A stretch of DNA of 64,000 nt from NCBI RefSeq assembly GCF_904846225.1, contig NZ_CAJGZJ010000006.1:62001-126000 (forward strand), in the 5' to 3' direction. The translations under genes and the position numbers were made by a program. Source of the stretch: Psychrobacter immobilis (GTDB taxonomy: Bacteria > Pseudomonadota > Gammaproteobacteria > Pseudomonadales > Moraxellaceae). Of the stretch, positions 17,391 to 27,077 are shown in pieces (position 1 is the first letter of the stretch; the number at the start of each line of letters is the position of its first letter). The notes under the pieces were generated by a model, which was not told the DNA's origin, ran no database searches, and saw only the letters and a program-made list of their open reading frames with translations.

Positions 17391-17742
17391 CTCAAATTAT
17401 TTTGTCCGATTCTATTAAGCTACCCTAATATGCTAACGGCTATTGATTAAATTTGCGAAAGTTTTGATGCTATTTTTTGTGGACATTAGCAAACAGTAAT
17501 GAATCAAAATGTTAAGCATGTCATTTCCATCATACATTTGTAGCATTTTTTGTGAATAAAGTACCATTATCAATGACAAAAGGTGTGAAACAGGGGCTAA
17601 AACGACCTGTCAGCTTGCAGGGTATGCGCCACAATGCGATAATGACCTATAATTTGTAACCCTGATTTTGAGGTACGGCACGCTTGGCATCATCGCTGAG
17701 TTGCATTTGCTGTTCTCTTCTATGCAGTCTATCGGAGTGTTA
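17391..17742. other. Divergent promoter region, desaturase operon / ettA
   Basis: About 350 bp with no gene. It would contain the promoter and any regulator site for the desaturase operon. I did not find a palindrome I could call an operator with confidence. Confidence 0.4.
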
Positions 17743-19404
17743 ATGGCTCAATATATTTACACGATGAACAACGTGTCAAAACTTGTTCCACCTAAGCGTG
17801 AAATCTTAAAAAATATTAATTTGTCGTTTTTCCCTGGTGCCAAAATTGGTGTCTTAGGTATCAACGGTTCAGGTAAATCAACTTTGCTCCGTATTATGGC
17901 AGGCGTTGACACTGAGTTTAGTGGTGAAGCACGTGCACAAACGGGCACCAAAATCGGCTATTTGCCACAGGAACCACAGCTTGATGACAGTAAAGACGTC
18001 CGTGGAAATGTCGAAGATGGTATGCGTGAAGCCTTAGATGCGCTGGCACGTTTAGATGCTATTTATGCAGAATATGCTGAGCCTGATGCTGATTTTGATA
18101 AATTGGCTGAAGAGCAAGGCAAGATGGAAGACATCATCCAATCGTGGGATGCTCATAACTTAAACAATCAGCTAGAAAAAGCGGCTGATGCGCTTCGCCT
18201 GCCACCATGGGATGCGGATGTTAGCAAGTTATCAGGTGGTGAAAAACGCCGTGTGGCATTATGCCGTCTGCTGCTGTCACGCCCTGACATGTTATTACTA
18301 GACGAACCGACCAACCATTTGGACGCTGAATCTGTCGCATGGCTAGAGCAGTTCTTGCAGAACTATAGCGGTACAATCGTTGCTATTACCCATGATCGCT
18401 ATTTCTTGGATAATGTCGCGCAGTGGATCTTGGAGCTAGATCGTGGCCATGGTTATCCGTATGAAGGCAATTATACTGAATGGCTAGAGCAAAAGAATAC
18501 GCGTCTAGAGCAGCAGAATAAGCAAGAAGAATCGTTTGCCAAAGCGCTGAAAAAAGAGCTTGAGTGGATTCGTAAAAACCAAAAAGGCCAAACAGCCAAG
18601 TCTAAATCTCGTGTACAGCGTTTTGAAGAGCTGAACTCAACAGAGTTCCAGCAGCGTAATGAGACCGCTGAAATTTATATTCCACCTGGTCCGCGTTTGG
18701 GCAATAAAGTTATCGAAATAAACGATATTGCCAAATCATTTGGTGATCGTTTGTTGTATGAAAACTTAAGCTTTAATGTGCCTGCAGGTGCGATCGTCGG
18801 TATTATTGGTCCAAATGGGGCGGGTAAAACCACGCTATTTAACATGATTACCGAACGTGATACGCCAGATACGGGTTCAGTCGATTTGGGTGAAAGTGTC
18901 AAAGTCGCTTATGTGGGTCAGGTTCGCGATAACTTAGACGATAGCAAAACGGTTTGGGAAGAAATTTCTGACGGTCTTGATATTATCACCGTTGGTGAAT
19001 ATACGACACCAAGTCGTGCCTATATCGGACGCTTTAACTTTAAAGGCTCAGATCAGCAGAAGCACGTTGGTCAGCTATCGGGTGGTGAGCGTAACCGCTT
19101 GCAACTGGCGAAGACGTTAAAGCAAGGCGCAAACGTATTGCTGCTTGATGAACCATCAAACGATTTAGATATCGAAACCTTACGTGCGCTAGAGGATGCA
19201 ATTCAAGTATTCCCCGGTACGGTCATGGTCGTGTCGCATGATCGCTGGTTCCTTGACCGTATTGCCACTCACATCTTGGCATTCGAAGATGAAGGCCCTG
19301 TTTGGTTTGATGGCAACTACTCTGAGTTCGAAACCTATCGTAAGAAGACAATGGGTGATGATGCCAGTCCTAAGCGTGCAAAGTATAAGAAAATTACAAA
19401 CTAA
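17743..19404 (+). CDS. ettA: Energy-dependent translational throttle protein EttA
   Basis: 553-residue ABC-F ATPase, close to E. coli EttA (555). It binds the ribosomal E site and gates the first elongation step according to the ATP/ADP ratio. Two ABC domains are visible: Walker A GINGSGKST and GPNGAGKTT; signatures LSGGEKRR and LSGGERNR; Walker B LLLDEPTNHLD and LLLDEPSNDLD. The charged linker (RIRKNQKGQTAKSKSR-like region) lies between them. There is no membrane domain. The start is ATG 17743 (MAQYIYTMNNVSK), which matches the family; the open frame extends 25 codons further upstream. Confidence 0.96.
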   Translation: MAQYIYTMNNVSKLVPPKREILKNINLSFFPGAKIGVLGINGSGKSTLLRIMAGVDTEFSGEARAQTGTKIGYLPQEPQLDDSKDVRGNVEDGMREALDALARLDAIYAEYAEPDADFDKLAEEQGKMEDIIQSWDAHNLNNQLEKAADALRLPPWDADVSKLSGGEKRRVALCRLLLSRPDMLLLDEPTNHLDAESVAWLEQFLQNYSGTIVAITHDRYFLDNVAQWILELDRGHGYPYEGNYTEWLEQKNTRLEQQNKQEESFAKALKKELEWIRKNQKGQTAKSKSRVQRFEELNSTEFQQRNETAEIYIPPGPRLGNKVIEINDIAKSFGDRLLYENLSFNVPAGAIVGIIGPNGAGKTTLFNMITERDTPDTGSVDLGESVKVAYVGQVRDNLDDSKTVWEEISDGLDIITVGEYTTPSRAYIGRFNFKGSDQQKHVGQLSGGERNRLQLAKTLKQGANVLLLDEPSNDLDIETLRALEDAIQVFPGTVMVVSHDRWFLDRIATHILAFEDEGPVWFDGNYSEFETYRKKTMGDDASPKRAKYKKITN

Positions 19405-19437
19405 TAGGGCTGTTTAGTTAGTATATTTAAATCCAAC

Positions 19438-19470
19438 AAAAAAGACCTCTAATGATTAGAGGTCTTTTTT
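19438..19470. terminator. ettA / plsB bidirectional terminator
   Basis: AAAAAAGACCTCTAAT and ATTAGAGGTCTTTTTT form a near-perfect stem between the convergent ettA and plsB genes. Confidence 0.9.
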
Positions 19471-19495
19471 TATGCTTAATTCAACGAGCGATCAA

Positions 19496-22219
19496 TTAAC
19501 GTTTACGCCCAAATTTACGCTGTTTTTTATTGCTAATCTCAGTAATCGCATGCGTAATTTCTTCTTCATTTAAACTGGCGACTTGATGTAAGATTTGCAT
19601 CATATCAGGCGTCAAGACGTACTTGGCATGATGGGCAATATCATTGATACGATGATCAAAGGTCAACACGCCCGTTTCCTCATCTTTTTGTAAGTAATCA
19701 AGACGGGTCAATGCACTGATGAAACTGGTAAATAACGCACGGTCAAAGAAGTCAGGAATGTCATCGGCATATAACACAGACAAACGCTGACCAAGCAGAT
19801 GACACAGGTCGACAACTTCGTTTTCGGTCAAATTACCTGAGCCTTGCTGAGCGAGTAGGGCAAGGGTCATAAAGTAACGCTCTAGGCTTTGTCCAACGGG
19901 AGTCGCCAGTACTTGCAGCTGCTGATAGCACTTGCTGTTAGACTCAGGAACGCTGAGTATGCCATCATCCAACTCTACAAATAGTCCATGAGAGAGCAGA
20001 TTGTCGACTTTTTGATTCAAGGTGTCGGCTAAGCCATGCGCTGGGTAATATAAAAACAACTCACTTTGTAAAAATGGATAAAGTTGTTCGGCAATACTAT
20101 CTAAACGACTGCGTTTGATACGACCATTACGCGCCACCAAGGCTGCTAAGAATGACAATAGGATAAAGACATGCAAGATATTATTACGGAAGTAGCTAAG
20201 CAAAGCCGCTTGCTTGCCTGCTACCTGAATGATATCACCTAAGATATGCGGTATCCGTTCGATAAGCTTTAGCTTAATACCATAATCAATGATTTGCTGC
20301 GGACTCATATCTGTGATGACAGTGTCATCTGAATAGGCCAACTGCTGTGCCAGACCTTGATAAAGCGCAATTTGCTCGCGGCAAATGGTTTCATCTAACG
20401 CCGCTTTGGGTGCAGATAGTAATACCAATGACAACAGTGATACTGGCGTGACTACCGCGGCTTTATTGATGTGCTGCATAACTTTCACACCAATATTATC
20501 AACCATCGCACTGGTTTTACTATCCAGCGGCGTATCGGTGCGATCAGCAGGCAAGCTATTGGCTGGCACATCGAATTTGTGCATGAATTCGCTTAAGTAT
20601 AATGGTTTACCAAAGCTCAAATGCACCGTACCAAAGATACGTTCAATCTTACGACCCACTTTGAGTAAACCAAGCAAAGATTCAGACTCTTTTGGCTTAC
20701 CTTTTAGCTCACCAATATAAGTCCCACCTTCCATGATGCGCTCATAACCGATATACGTTGGAATGAATACCACCGGCTTATTGGTCTCGCGCAATTGGCT
20801 ATGTACCGTCATTGCCAGCATGCCCATTTTCGGTGGTAACAAGCGCCCTGAACGCGAGCGACCGCCTTCAATAAAGTATTCAATCGGTGTATTGCGAGTG
20901 ATAAGGGTGTGCATATATTCACGTAATACCGCTGTATAAAGCGCGTTGCCACGGAAGCTACGACGGATATAAAAAGCAACGGCGCCGCGCAATATAGGGC
21001 CTAATACGGGCACATCTAAATTGTCACCCGCCGCGATATAAGGAATGCTTAAACCACGCTTGTAGATGACATAAGACAGTAATAGGTAATCGACATGGCT
21101 ACGATGAGAAGGCACATAAATCAATTCGTAATCAGCGGCAAGTTCACGCACGCGCTCAAAATGATGCACTTCCACACCGTCATATAACTGCGTCCACAAC
21201 CAGGTCAAAAACTTATAAAAACCGCGAATGATAGAATGCGAGTAATCATTGACCATCTCATTGGCATAACCTTTGGCCAAAATACGGGCATCACGAACAC
21301 TGGTGCCTGTCTCGGCAGCTTCTGCCTCTATCGCATGCTTAATTGCTGGCGAGTAGATCAGCTTGTCTACTAAATTGCGTCTGTCTGATAAATCAGGACC
21401 GAGCATACTGGCACGCTGCTTGTCTAAATAAATCGTCAGCTGCTGCTGCAACGTGCGTACCAACTCACGATTGCCATCAGCCGACGCGACTAAAGCATAA
21501 TTTGGCGATTCGTTGGTCTCGTTTTTGATGTCACTGTCAGTATTGTTTGACGCAGAATCTTCTGTATCATCTTTTAGGGTGTCATTAATAATAGTGCGCA
21601 AATCTTGTGGTGGATGGAACTGTACAAAGGTATCACGTCCCATCACACCGATATTAAATAGCTGCTTGGTCATACTGGGATCTTGCCAGTTATCAGCAGT
21701 CAGCAACTTAAATAGTGAGTCTTCCTTTTCTGGCGCGCGTCCCCAAAGGATAGACACTGGCACCAAACGTACCTTTAGCTCTGGATACTGCAATACCGCA
21801 GACACCAAACGAGAAAGGCGCGGCGACAACTGATTGTCTTTAGCACTTGGGTGATGTAAAAATATAATCGCAGCATTTTCTTTAATATTATGGGCGGCAT
21901 CATTTACCCCAACCAACGCGGGTTGCAATTTGTGCTCTTGCGTCTGCAAATCAATCAAGATACTGTTGGAGCGTGAGTAATCTTGCAGCACATAAAATTT
22001 CAGAGTTTGATCGTCTGCATCGAATTCAGGCAACTCACCTAAAAGCTTGGGTTTGACAGCGACGTCAAGCAGTTGCCCCGATAGCTTACGATATAGCTGA
22101 TTGATCGGGGCATTGGCGTAAGGCTTAGGGGTGATGGGATTGGCTTCAGCAGCAGAAGCGTTGTCGGTTGCGACTGGGGCTTTAACAATCCGTTTTTTCA
22201 AGAACTTCGGTATCATCAT
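19496..22219 (-). CDS. plsB: Glycerol-3-phosphate 1-O-acyltransferase PlsB
   Basis: About 907-residue inner-membrane acyltransferase that makes lysophosphatidate, the first step of phospholipid synthesis. The acyltransferase blocks are all present: HRSHVDYLL (HX4D catalytic pair near residue 370), GAVAFYIRRSF, FIEGGRSRSGR and VFIPTYIGYE. It is longer than E. coli PlsB (807) because of N-terminal and internal Asn/Ser/Asp-rich segments (around residues 220-240). The start is ATG 22219 or 22216; the frame reaches a TTG at 22228. Confidence 0.94.
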   Translation of the reverse strand: MMIPKFLKKRIVKAPVATDNASAAEANPITPKPYANAPINQLYRKLSGQLLDVAVKPKLLGELPEFDADDQTLKFYVLQDYSRSNSILIDLQTQEHKLQPALVGVNDAAHNIKENAAIIFLHHPSAKDNQLSPRLSRLVSAVLQYPELKVRLVPVSILWGRAPEKEDSLFKLLTADNWQDPSMTKQLFNIGVMGRDTFVQFHPPQDLRTIINDTLKDDTEDSASNNTDSDIKNETNESPNYALVASADGNRELVRTLQQQLTIYLDKQRASMLGPDLSDRRNLVDKLIYSPAIKHAIEAEAAETGTSVRDARILAKGYANEMVNDYSHSIIRGFYKFLTWLWTQLYDGVEVHHFERVRELAADYELIYVPSHRSHVDYLLLSYVIYKRGLSIPYIAAGDNLDVPVLGPILRGAVAFYIRRSFRGNALYTAVLREYMHTLITRNTPIEYFIEGGRSRSGRLLPPKMGMLAMTVHSQLRETNKPVVFIPTYIGYERIMEGGTYIGELKGKPKESESLLGLLKVGRKIERIFGTVHLSFGKPLYLSEFMHKFDVPANSLPADRTDTPLDSKTSAMVDNIGVKVMQHINKAAVVTPVSLLSLVLLSAPKAALDETICREQIALYQGLAQQLAYSDDTVITDMSPQQIIDYGIKLKLIERIPHILGDIIQVAGKQAALLSYFRNNILHVFILLSFLAALVARNGRIKRSRLDSIAEQLYPFLQSELFLYYPAHGLADTLNQKVDNLLSHGLFVELDDGILSVPESNSKCYQQLQVLATPVGQSLERYFMTLALLAQQGSGNLTENEVVDLCHLLGQRLSVLYADDIPDFFDRALFTSFISALTRLDYLQKDEETGVLTFDHRINDIAHHAKYVLTPDMMQILHQVASLNEEEITHAITEISNKKQRKFGRKR

Positions 22220-22607
22220 CAGTATCAAAAATAGTCAAATATGTTGCGCTTATAATGCCATAAAAGCCATCAAAGCGATATATATAGTCAAAGCATTTCT
22301 AAATGGATAAGGTGTAAAACTCACCTGCCGTGTCGTTGCTGATAGCGTTTTCGAAAAATTTATCCTAGTCATACTGTATCGGTTTTAAAATGAATCTACT
22401 ATAGTGCTTCTACGACGCTTCAATTAGAGTAAGCTAAATGCTATTGAATAGACTATCAGTTATTTGTTAATACATTCAATTATTTGATAATCAGATGGTT
22501 TGGCGTACTATATATTGGCACAAAATACGATGTATCATATGTATGCCTACTCATTAAGTTAATAAATTAAGTTACCAAATCAAGTTACTAAGTGAAGTTA
22601 AAATATT
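22220..22607. other. Divergent region plsB / ybaK with a possible repeat remnant
   Basis: About 390 bp. The part near 22300-22400 has GCTGATAGCG and TTTATCCTAG-like words that weakly resemble the palindromic repeat family, but it is too degraded to call a copy. No gene seen. Confidence 0.35.
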
Positions 22608-23096
22608 ATGACTCCAGCTATCGATCTTGCCAAACAACGTGGTCTTGATTATCAATTGCACGAATATAGTCACGACAGTAATGCCGCCTCTTTTGGGTTA
22701 GAGGCCGCTGAAAAACTGGGTGTCGATGTCTCGCAGGTTTTTAAAACTTTAGTGGTAGCGACAGATACAGGCGCACTTGCTGTGGCTGTTTTGCCCGTTG
22801 ATAAAACCTTAAACTTTAAAAAAATGGCCAAAGCCTTATCTTCTCACAAATTGCTGCCCTGCAAAAAAGTGCAAATGGCAGATCCCAAGCAAGTAGAGCG
22901 TAGTACAGGCTACGTGCTGGGCGGTGTCAGTCCATTAGGACAAAAAAAGCGCTTAGCGACTATCATCAATGACTCCGCTCAAAATCAATCTACCATTTAT
23001 GTGAGCGGCGGTCGCCGTGGTTTGGAGATAGAACTGCCACCTGCGCAATTGGCTGATACCCTTGCTGCCCGCTTTGATGCAATTACCGATGATTAA
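22608..23096 (+). CDS. ybaK: YbaK-type Cys-tRNA(Pro)/Cys-tRNA(Cys) deacylase
   Basis: 162-residue trans-editing enzyme that hydrolyses cysteine mischarged on tRNA(Pro). The YbaK signature is intact: VFKTLVVATDTG, catalytic-pocket Lys and Gly in KMAKAL and TGYVLGGVSPLGQKK, and VSGGRRGLEIELP near the end. Length is typical (E. coli 159). The ATG at 22608 is the only good start. It precedes hpaF in the same direction by about 100 bp. Confidence 0.92.
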   Translation: MTPAIDLAKQRGLDYQLHEYSHDSNAASFGLEAAEKLGVDVSQVFKTLVVATDTGALAVAVLPVDKTLNFKKMAKALSSHKLLPCKKVQMADPKQVERSTGYVLGGVSPLGQKKRLATIINDSAQNQSTIYVSGGRRGLEIELPPAQLADTLAARFDAITDD

Positions 23097-23193
23097 CAGA
23101 TAGACGAGCGAGTTTATTGTTAGTTATCGGACAATTTTAACATTACGCAACCAATGATTTTTCATCCCTCATTCATATTACAAGGATATATTT

Positions 23194-23568
23194 ATGCCAA
23201 ATTTAACCATTCAAGCGACACCTAATGTCACGATTCCTCATGAAGAATCGTTGCTCAAATCTTTGAATAAGGTATTGTGGGAAAGTGGACGTTTTGGTCA
23301 ACCAATTGATATTAAATCTCGCCTGCTACCTATTGATACGTTTTTGGTGGGTGTTGAGGATGATGAGCAAGCAAACGGCTTTATTTATGCGAATTTAAAA
23401 ATAATGGCAGGTCGTAGTTTGGACATCCGGAATCAGCTGGCAGAACAGTTGGTTGCTACTATAGAAGCCGAATTAAGCGGGCATCAATCTGGGCGCGTTG
23501 CCTTACAGATATGCGTGGAAGTTGAAGAAGTTAGTGCGGTTTATCACAAGAAAATGCTGGGCAGTTAA
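23194..23568 (+). CDS. hpaF: 5-carboxymethyl-2-hydroxymuconate isomerase-like protein
   Basis: 124-residue protein of the tautomerase superfamily. In homoprotocatechuate (4-hydroxyphenylacetate) breakdown such enzymes isomerise CHM. The N-terminal MPNLTIQATPNV retains the Pro2 that becomes the catalytic N-terminal proline. It ends in VEVEEVSAVYHKKML. Start ATG 23194 follows AAGGAT. No other hpa gene is in the window, so its role in that pathway here is uncertain and it may be an orphan tautomerase. Confidence 0.82.
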   Translation: MPNLTIQATPNVTIPHEESLLKSLNKVLWESGRFGQPIDIKSRLLPIDTFLVGVEDDEQANGFIYANLKIMAGRSLDIRNQLAEQLVATIEAELSGHQSGRVALQICVEVEEVSAVYHKKMLGS

Positions 23569-23759
23569 GCGTCAAAAAGTTTGTGCTACCAAAATTTTTC
23601 CACTCTATTTGATATAATTTAAGTTGATACAATCTAAAAAAACACAGCACTGCTGAGATAAAATTTTCACAGATTTTATAGTACAAAATATACAGTGAGT
23701 GAAAAAATATCTCAGCAATCTGCTATTCAAAACATGTTTCTTTTACTTTGAATTGATGA

Positions 23760-24227
23760 TTACTTGCATAGTGACTCACTAGCGTATTTAGGTAGTATCA
23801 TCGTTTCTATCTTATAGCCTGCAGTTTTACCTTGGGTTGCCATCAGATTGCGTGCGATACGTAATCGATATTCTCCTTTTGCGGGTAAGCAGCCTTGATA
23901 AATAATACCGCCTTTAGTCCCTTCTTGAGTGCCATTTGGCATGTCGAGCACGCCCACATTTGCGGTCTCACTCGTGCCTGCAAGCGGCAAAATATTAATC
24001 ACGGCATATTGCTGACTCTCTGCTTGAAAACGATACCAGCGATCATCTTCCTTGGGACTGAGTTTACCCGTAGTCGTACTACTGATAGCGCCTTTTGCAA
24101 AGTGAATAGTGGTGTCAGTATTTTTAGCAACAGCGCTATTGGCTGTCATGACCAGCGCTGTATTGAGCAGCAGAACCGCTATACTTTTTATTGTTAAAGA
24201 CATTACTTTATGATTGATGGATAACAT
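23760..24227 (-). CDS. Exported protein of unknown function
   Basis: 155 residues with a signal peptide (KSIAVLLLNTALVMTANSAVA; an internal start at Met9 would suit it better). The mature part has about 120 residues, including DRWYRFQAESQQYAVINI, and two cysteines near the C-terminus that could form a disulfide. The pattern of a sugar- or lipid-free beta-rich domain (YRLRIARN...YKIETMIL) resembles pre-peptidase C-terminal-like folds, but I cannot assign it. Neighbours give no clue. Confidence 0.7.
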   Translation of the reverse strand: MLSINHKVMSLTIKSIAVLLLNTALVMTANSAVAKNTDTTIHFAKGAISSTTTGKLSPKEDDRWYRFQAESQQYAVINILPLAGTSETANVGVLDMPNGTQEGTKGGIIYQGCLPAKGEYRLRIARNLMATQGKTAGYKIETMILPKYASESLCK

Positions 24228-24251
24228 AATTTGCTCCGAATATTATTATAT

Positions 24252-24392
24252 ATAGTCAAAATACCCTAAAACACTACGCTACTGCTGATATGCATTTTTT
24301 TAATGAGTGTTTTGCAGCCTCTGCCTGCTTAGGCACAGCAAGCAAAATTGATACCAGCAGTGCGGGATATATCGATATTATTTTTCACTGAC
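24252..24392. repeat. Intergenic palindromic repeat, copy D
   Basis: Contains TATAGTCAAAATACCCTAAAA, CACTACGCTACTGCTGATA, CTCTGCCTGCTTAGGCACAGCAAGCAA and TTGATACCAGCAGTGCGG, shared in pieces with copies A, E and F. Confidence 0.7.
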
Positions 24393-24511
24393 TATAGCGG
24401 TTGTGGTTAAAATGATTGCTACAAAAGTACAATGACAAGGCGGCAAAAATATCTTATTTCGACATGATTTATTATCGTTAATCAGCGAACGTTGAGATTC
24501 AGTTAAGCATA

Positions 24512-24540
24512 AAAAAGCGCCTAAATGCTAGGCGCTTTTT
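24512..24540. terminator. Isolated Rho-independent terminator
   Basis: AAAAAGCGCCT - AAATGCT - AGGCGCTTTTT. It sits between the minus-strand gene beginning at 24227 and the MITE. It most likely serves the acyl-CoA dehydrogenase gene, which ends at 24742 on the minus strand, with the MITE inserted between gene and terminator. Confidence 0.8.
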
Positions 24541-24565
24541 TATCAGTTATCGTATCACTTGTATC

Positions 24566-24738
24566 TAGGGGGTGTCCCCAATCTGAACAAAAGCAACTAA
24601 GTGGGCTAAAAATAGCTAAATCTTGCCAAACTACGTCAAATAGCTAGTCAATATCTCGATATTATCTGCACTATTTTCCTTGTTTGGCTGCCATTTATCT
24701 TATTTTTATCACCATTTTCAGATTGAGGACACGCCCTA
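24566..24738. mobile_element. 173-bp MITE, copy 1
   Basis: Terminal inverted repeats: TAGGGGGTGTCCCCAATCTGA at the left and TCAGATTGAGGACACGCCCTA at the right, with a TA dinucleotide at each end. The interior matches the copies at 31619 and 47228 and contains the palindrome AATATCTCGATATT. No coding capacity. TA flanks suggest mobilisation by an IS630/Tc1-type transposase; no such gene is in the window. Confidence 0.85.
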
Positions 24739-24741
24739 GTC

Positions 24742-26562
24742 TTAGTCTAAGAAAGCAAAGTGTTCGATTTCCATCGACGTCATGCTGTCGCTTGGTGCGA
24801 CCATTGCTTCTGCGTGACCAGATGTGCGTGGTAATAGCTTATCAAAATAGAATTCAGCGGTTTGAACTTTGGCTTTGTAGAATTCTGGTGCTTCAGTGCC
24901 GCCATTTTTGAGCTTGTCATAAGCGATAGCCGCCATACGCGCCCAATGATAACCCATCATGACATAGCCTGAGTACATCAAGAAATCCTCTGATGCAGCT
25001 GAGATGATTTCACGGTCTTTACGAGCCATTAGCATCAAACGTACTGTTAGGGTGTTCCACTCAGCACATAACTTGGTCAATGCCCAAACAAATTTACGCA
25101 TGTCTTTGTCAAGCGCGTACTCACCACACCATTTCATGATGCTTGAGGTGTAATCACGAATGATTTTGCCTTTAGACTGCAAGATCACTTTACGACCCAG
25201 CAAATCAAGCGCTTGTACGCCAGTTGTGCCTTCGTACAAAGTGGCAATACGAGCATCACGAGCGATTAGCTCCATGCCCCATTCTTTGATATAGCCATGA
25301 CCACCATAGATTTGCTGACCATGTTTCGCCGCTTCGATACCCAGTTCAGTGAGGAAACCTTTTAGGATAGGCGTGTAGAAGCCCAGTTTGTCATCCCATT
25401 TTTCGAAGGCTTCGTCATCACCATTTGCGATGCCTTGTGCCATTTTATCGGCATAGCGTGCTGAATGATAAATCATTGAGCGGCCACCTTCAGCAAAGGC
25501 TTTTTGTGTCAGTAGCATACGGCGTACGTCGGCATGATGAATGATGGCATCAGCGACTTTTTCAGGGTCTTTGGTACCCGATAGCGTGCGCATAGAACGG
25601 CGCTCTTTTGCATACGGTAACGCGTTTTGGAAAGACAATTCAGTGTGTGCCAGACCTTGGATACCAGTACCGATACGAGCCGTGTTCATAAAGGTAAACA
25701 TTGCCTTTAGGCCTTTGTTTGGTTCACCAATGAGGTAACCGGTCGCACCATCGAAGTTCAGTACACAGGTAGAAGACGAGCTGATACCCATTTTGTGTTC
25801 TATTGATCCACAAACAACGGCGTTGCGCTCACCCATTTCCCCTTCAGCAGTGGGGGTGAATTTTGGTACGATAAATAGTGAGATACCGCGCGTGCCTTCT
25901 GGCGCATTCGGTAGACGTGCTAAAACGATATGGACGATGTTTTCTGTTAAATCGTGCTCGCCACTTGAGATAAAAATCTTGGTACCACTAATTTTATAAG
26001 TACCGTCATCTTGAGGGATGGCCTTTGATTTAACCTGTCCCAAATCAGTACCACACTGCGGCTCTGTCAAGCACATGGTGCCAGCCCAAGTACCTTCAAC
26101 CAGCTTAGGTAAATAAAGCGCTTTTTGCTCGTCAGAACCATACTGTAATAGCGTGTTGATACAACCGATAGATAGACCAGAATACATCGCCCATGGCCAG
26201 TTTGCAGTGCCGATTATCTCACCTTTAATCAAGTTAATTGACATAGGTAAGTTCATACCGCCATATTCTTCAGGATACGAGATACCTTGCCAGCCACCTT
26301 CAACAAACTGATTGTAGGCTTCTTTAAAGCCTTTAGGTGTGGTCACGACACCATTCTCAAAATGACAGCCTTCTTCATCAGCGGATTGATAAATAGGCGC
26401 GAGGACATTTTCGGCAAAATCAGCCATGCCTTGCAAGATCATATCAACGGTTTCAGGATCTGCGTTTTCGCCATTATCCAAGTCTTTATAATGCTTTTGA
26501 AAATCAAAAACATCGTTGATCAAAAATTTGATATCACGTAAAGGTGCTTTGTAAGTTAACAT
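24742..26562 (-). CDS. Acyl-CoA dehydrogenase, long (DmdC/FadE-like) type
   Basis: 606-residue FAD-dependent acyl-CoA dehydrogenase. Motifs: MCLTEPQCGTDLGQVKS (FAD/substrate loop near residue 160), KIFISSGEHD, YGGHGYIKEWGMELIARD, and the catalytic-Glu segment TLYEGTTGVQALDLLGRK (near residue 440). A C-terminal helical domain of about 120 residues makes it longer than the usual 380-residue enzymes. The arrangement matches the group containing 3-methylmercaptopropionyl-CoA dehydrogenase and several medium/long-chain enzymes, so the chain length is not assignable. Single gene with a clear ATG. Confidence 0.9.
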   Translation of the reverse strand: MLTYKAPLRDIKFLINDVFDFQKHYKDLDNGENADPETVDMILQGMADFAENVLAPIYQSADEEGCHFENGVVTTPKGFKEAYNQFVEGGWQGISYPEEYGGMNLPMSINLIKGEIIGTANWPWAMYSGLSIGCINTLLQYGSDEQKALYLPKLVEGTWAGTMCLTEPQCGTDLGQVKSKAIPQDDGTYKISGTKIFISSGEHDLTENIVHIVLARLPNAPEGTRGISLFIVPKFTPTAEGEMGERNAVVCGSIEHKMGISSSSTCVLNFDGATGYLIGEPNKGLKAMFTFMNTARIGTGIQGLAHTELSFQNALPYAKERRSMRTLSGTKDPEKVADAIIHHADVRRMLLTQKAFAEGGRSMIYHSARYADKMAQGIANGDDEAFEKWDDKLGFYTPILKGFLTELGIEAAKHGQQIYGGHGYIKEWGMELIARDARIATLYEGTTGVQALDLLGRKVILQSKGKIIRDYTSSIMKWCGEYALDKDMRKFVWALTKLCAEWNTLTVRLMLMARKDREIISAASEDFLMYSGYVMMGYHWARMAAIAYDKLKNGGTEAPEFYKAKVQTAEFYFDKLLPRTSGHAEAMVAPSDSMTSMEIEHFAFLD

Positions 26563-27077
26563 AGTCGCTCTCTTTATTTATTCATTATCATAGATTGTGG
26601 GCTGAATTATTCGGCCATGGGTAACATAAAGGGTTGTTTAATTATTTGGGATGAAGTGAGGCCGTATCTTTGACTGTCACTTAGCGTTATTAACAACAAA
26701 AATTATTAAAAAAAGATAAATGATTTTGATGGCTAATCCAGACTTGTTTGATAAAAACGGCATCACAGAAGTAATCTCAGTATAAGTCTTCTATGACGAC
26801 AAATATATAACCAATAACTAATATTCATAATATATACCTAAAAAATAAATAATAAGTTATCAATCGATTGGTTTGTTTTTTATTTATAGTCATTGCTATA
26901 GTCAATCCAAAATGATGTCAATACAAGCAAATCGAGTGCCAGTCGTAGATTAGTATGATAAGCGAGGTCGACGCTGTAGTAATTTTATAGTGGTCAGACT
27001 ATAAGCATGTCTTTACAATAGATCTCATCGTATTAAAATAACGACATTTCAGTGTGTCTACAATATAAGGAGCACCA
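26563..27077. other. Divergent AT-rich interval
   Basis: About 515 bp, strongly AT-rich in the middle. A short TTTATAGTGGTCAGACTATA near 26984-27003 echoes the end of the palindromic repeat family. The plus-strand gene has an AAGGAGCACCA ribosome-binding site just before 27078. Confidence 0.45.
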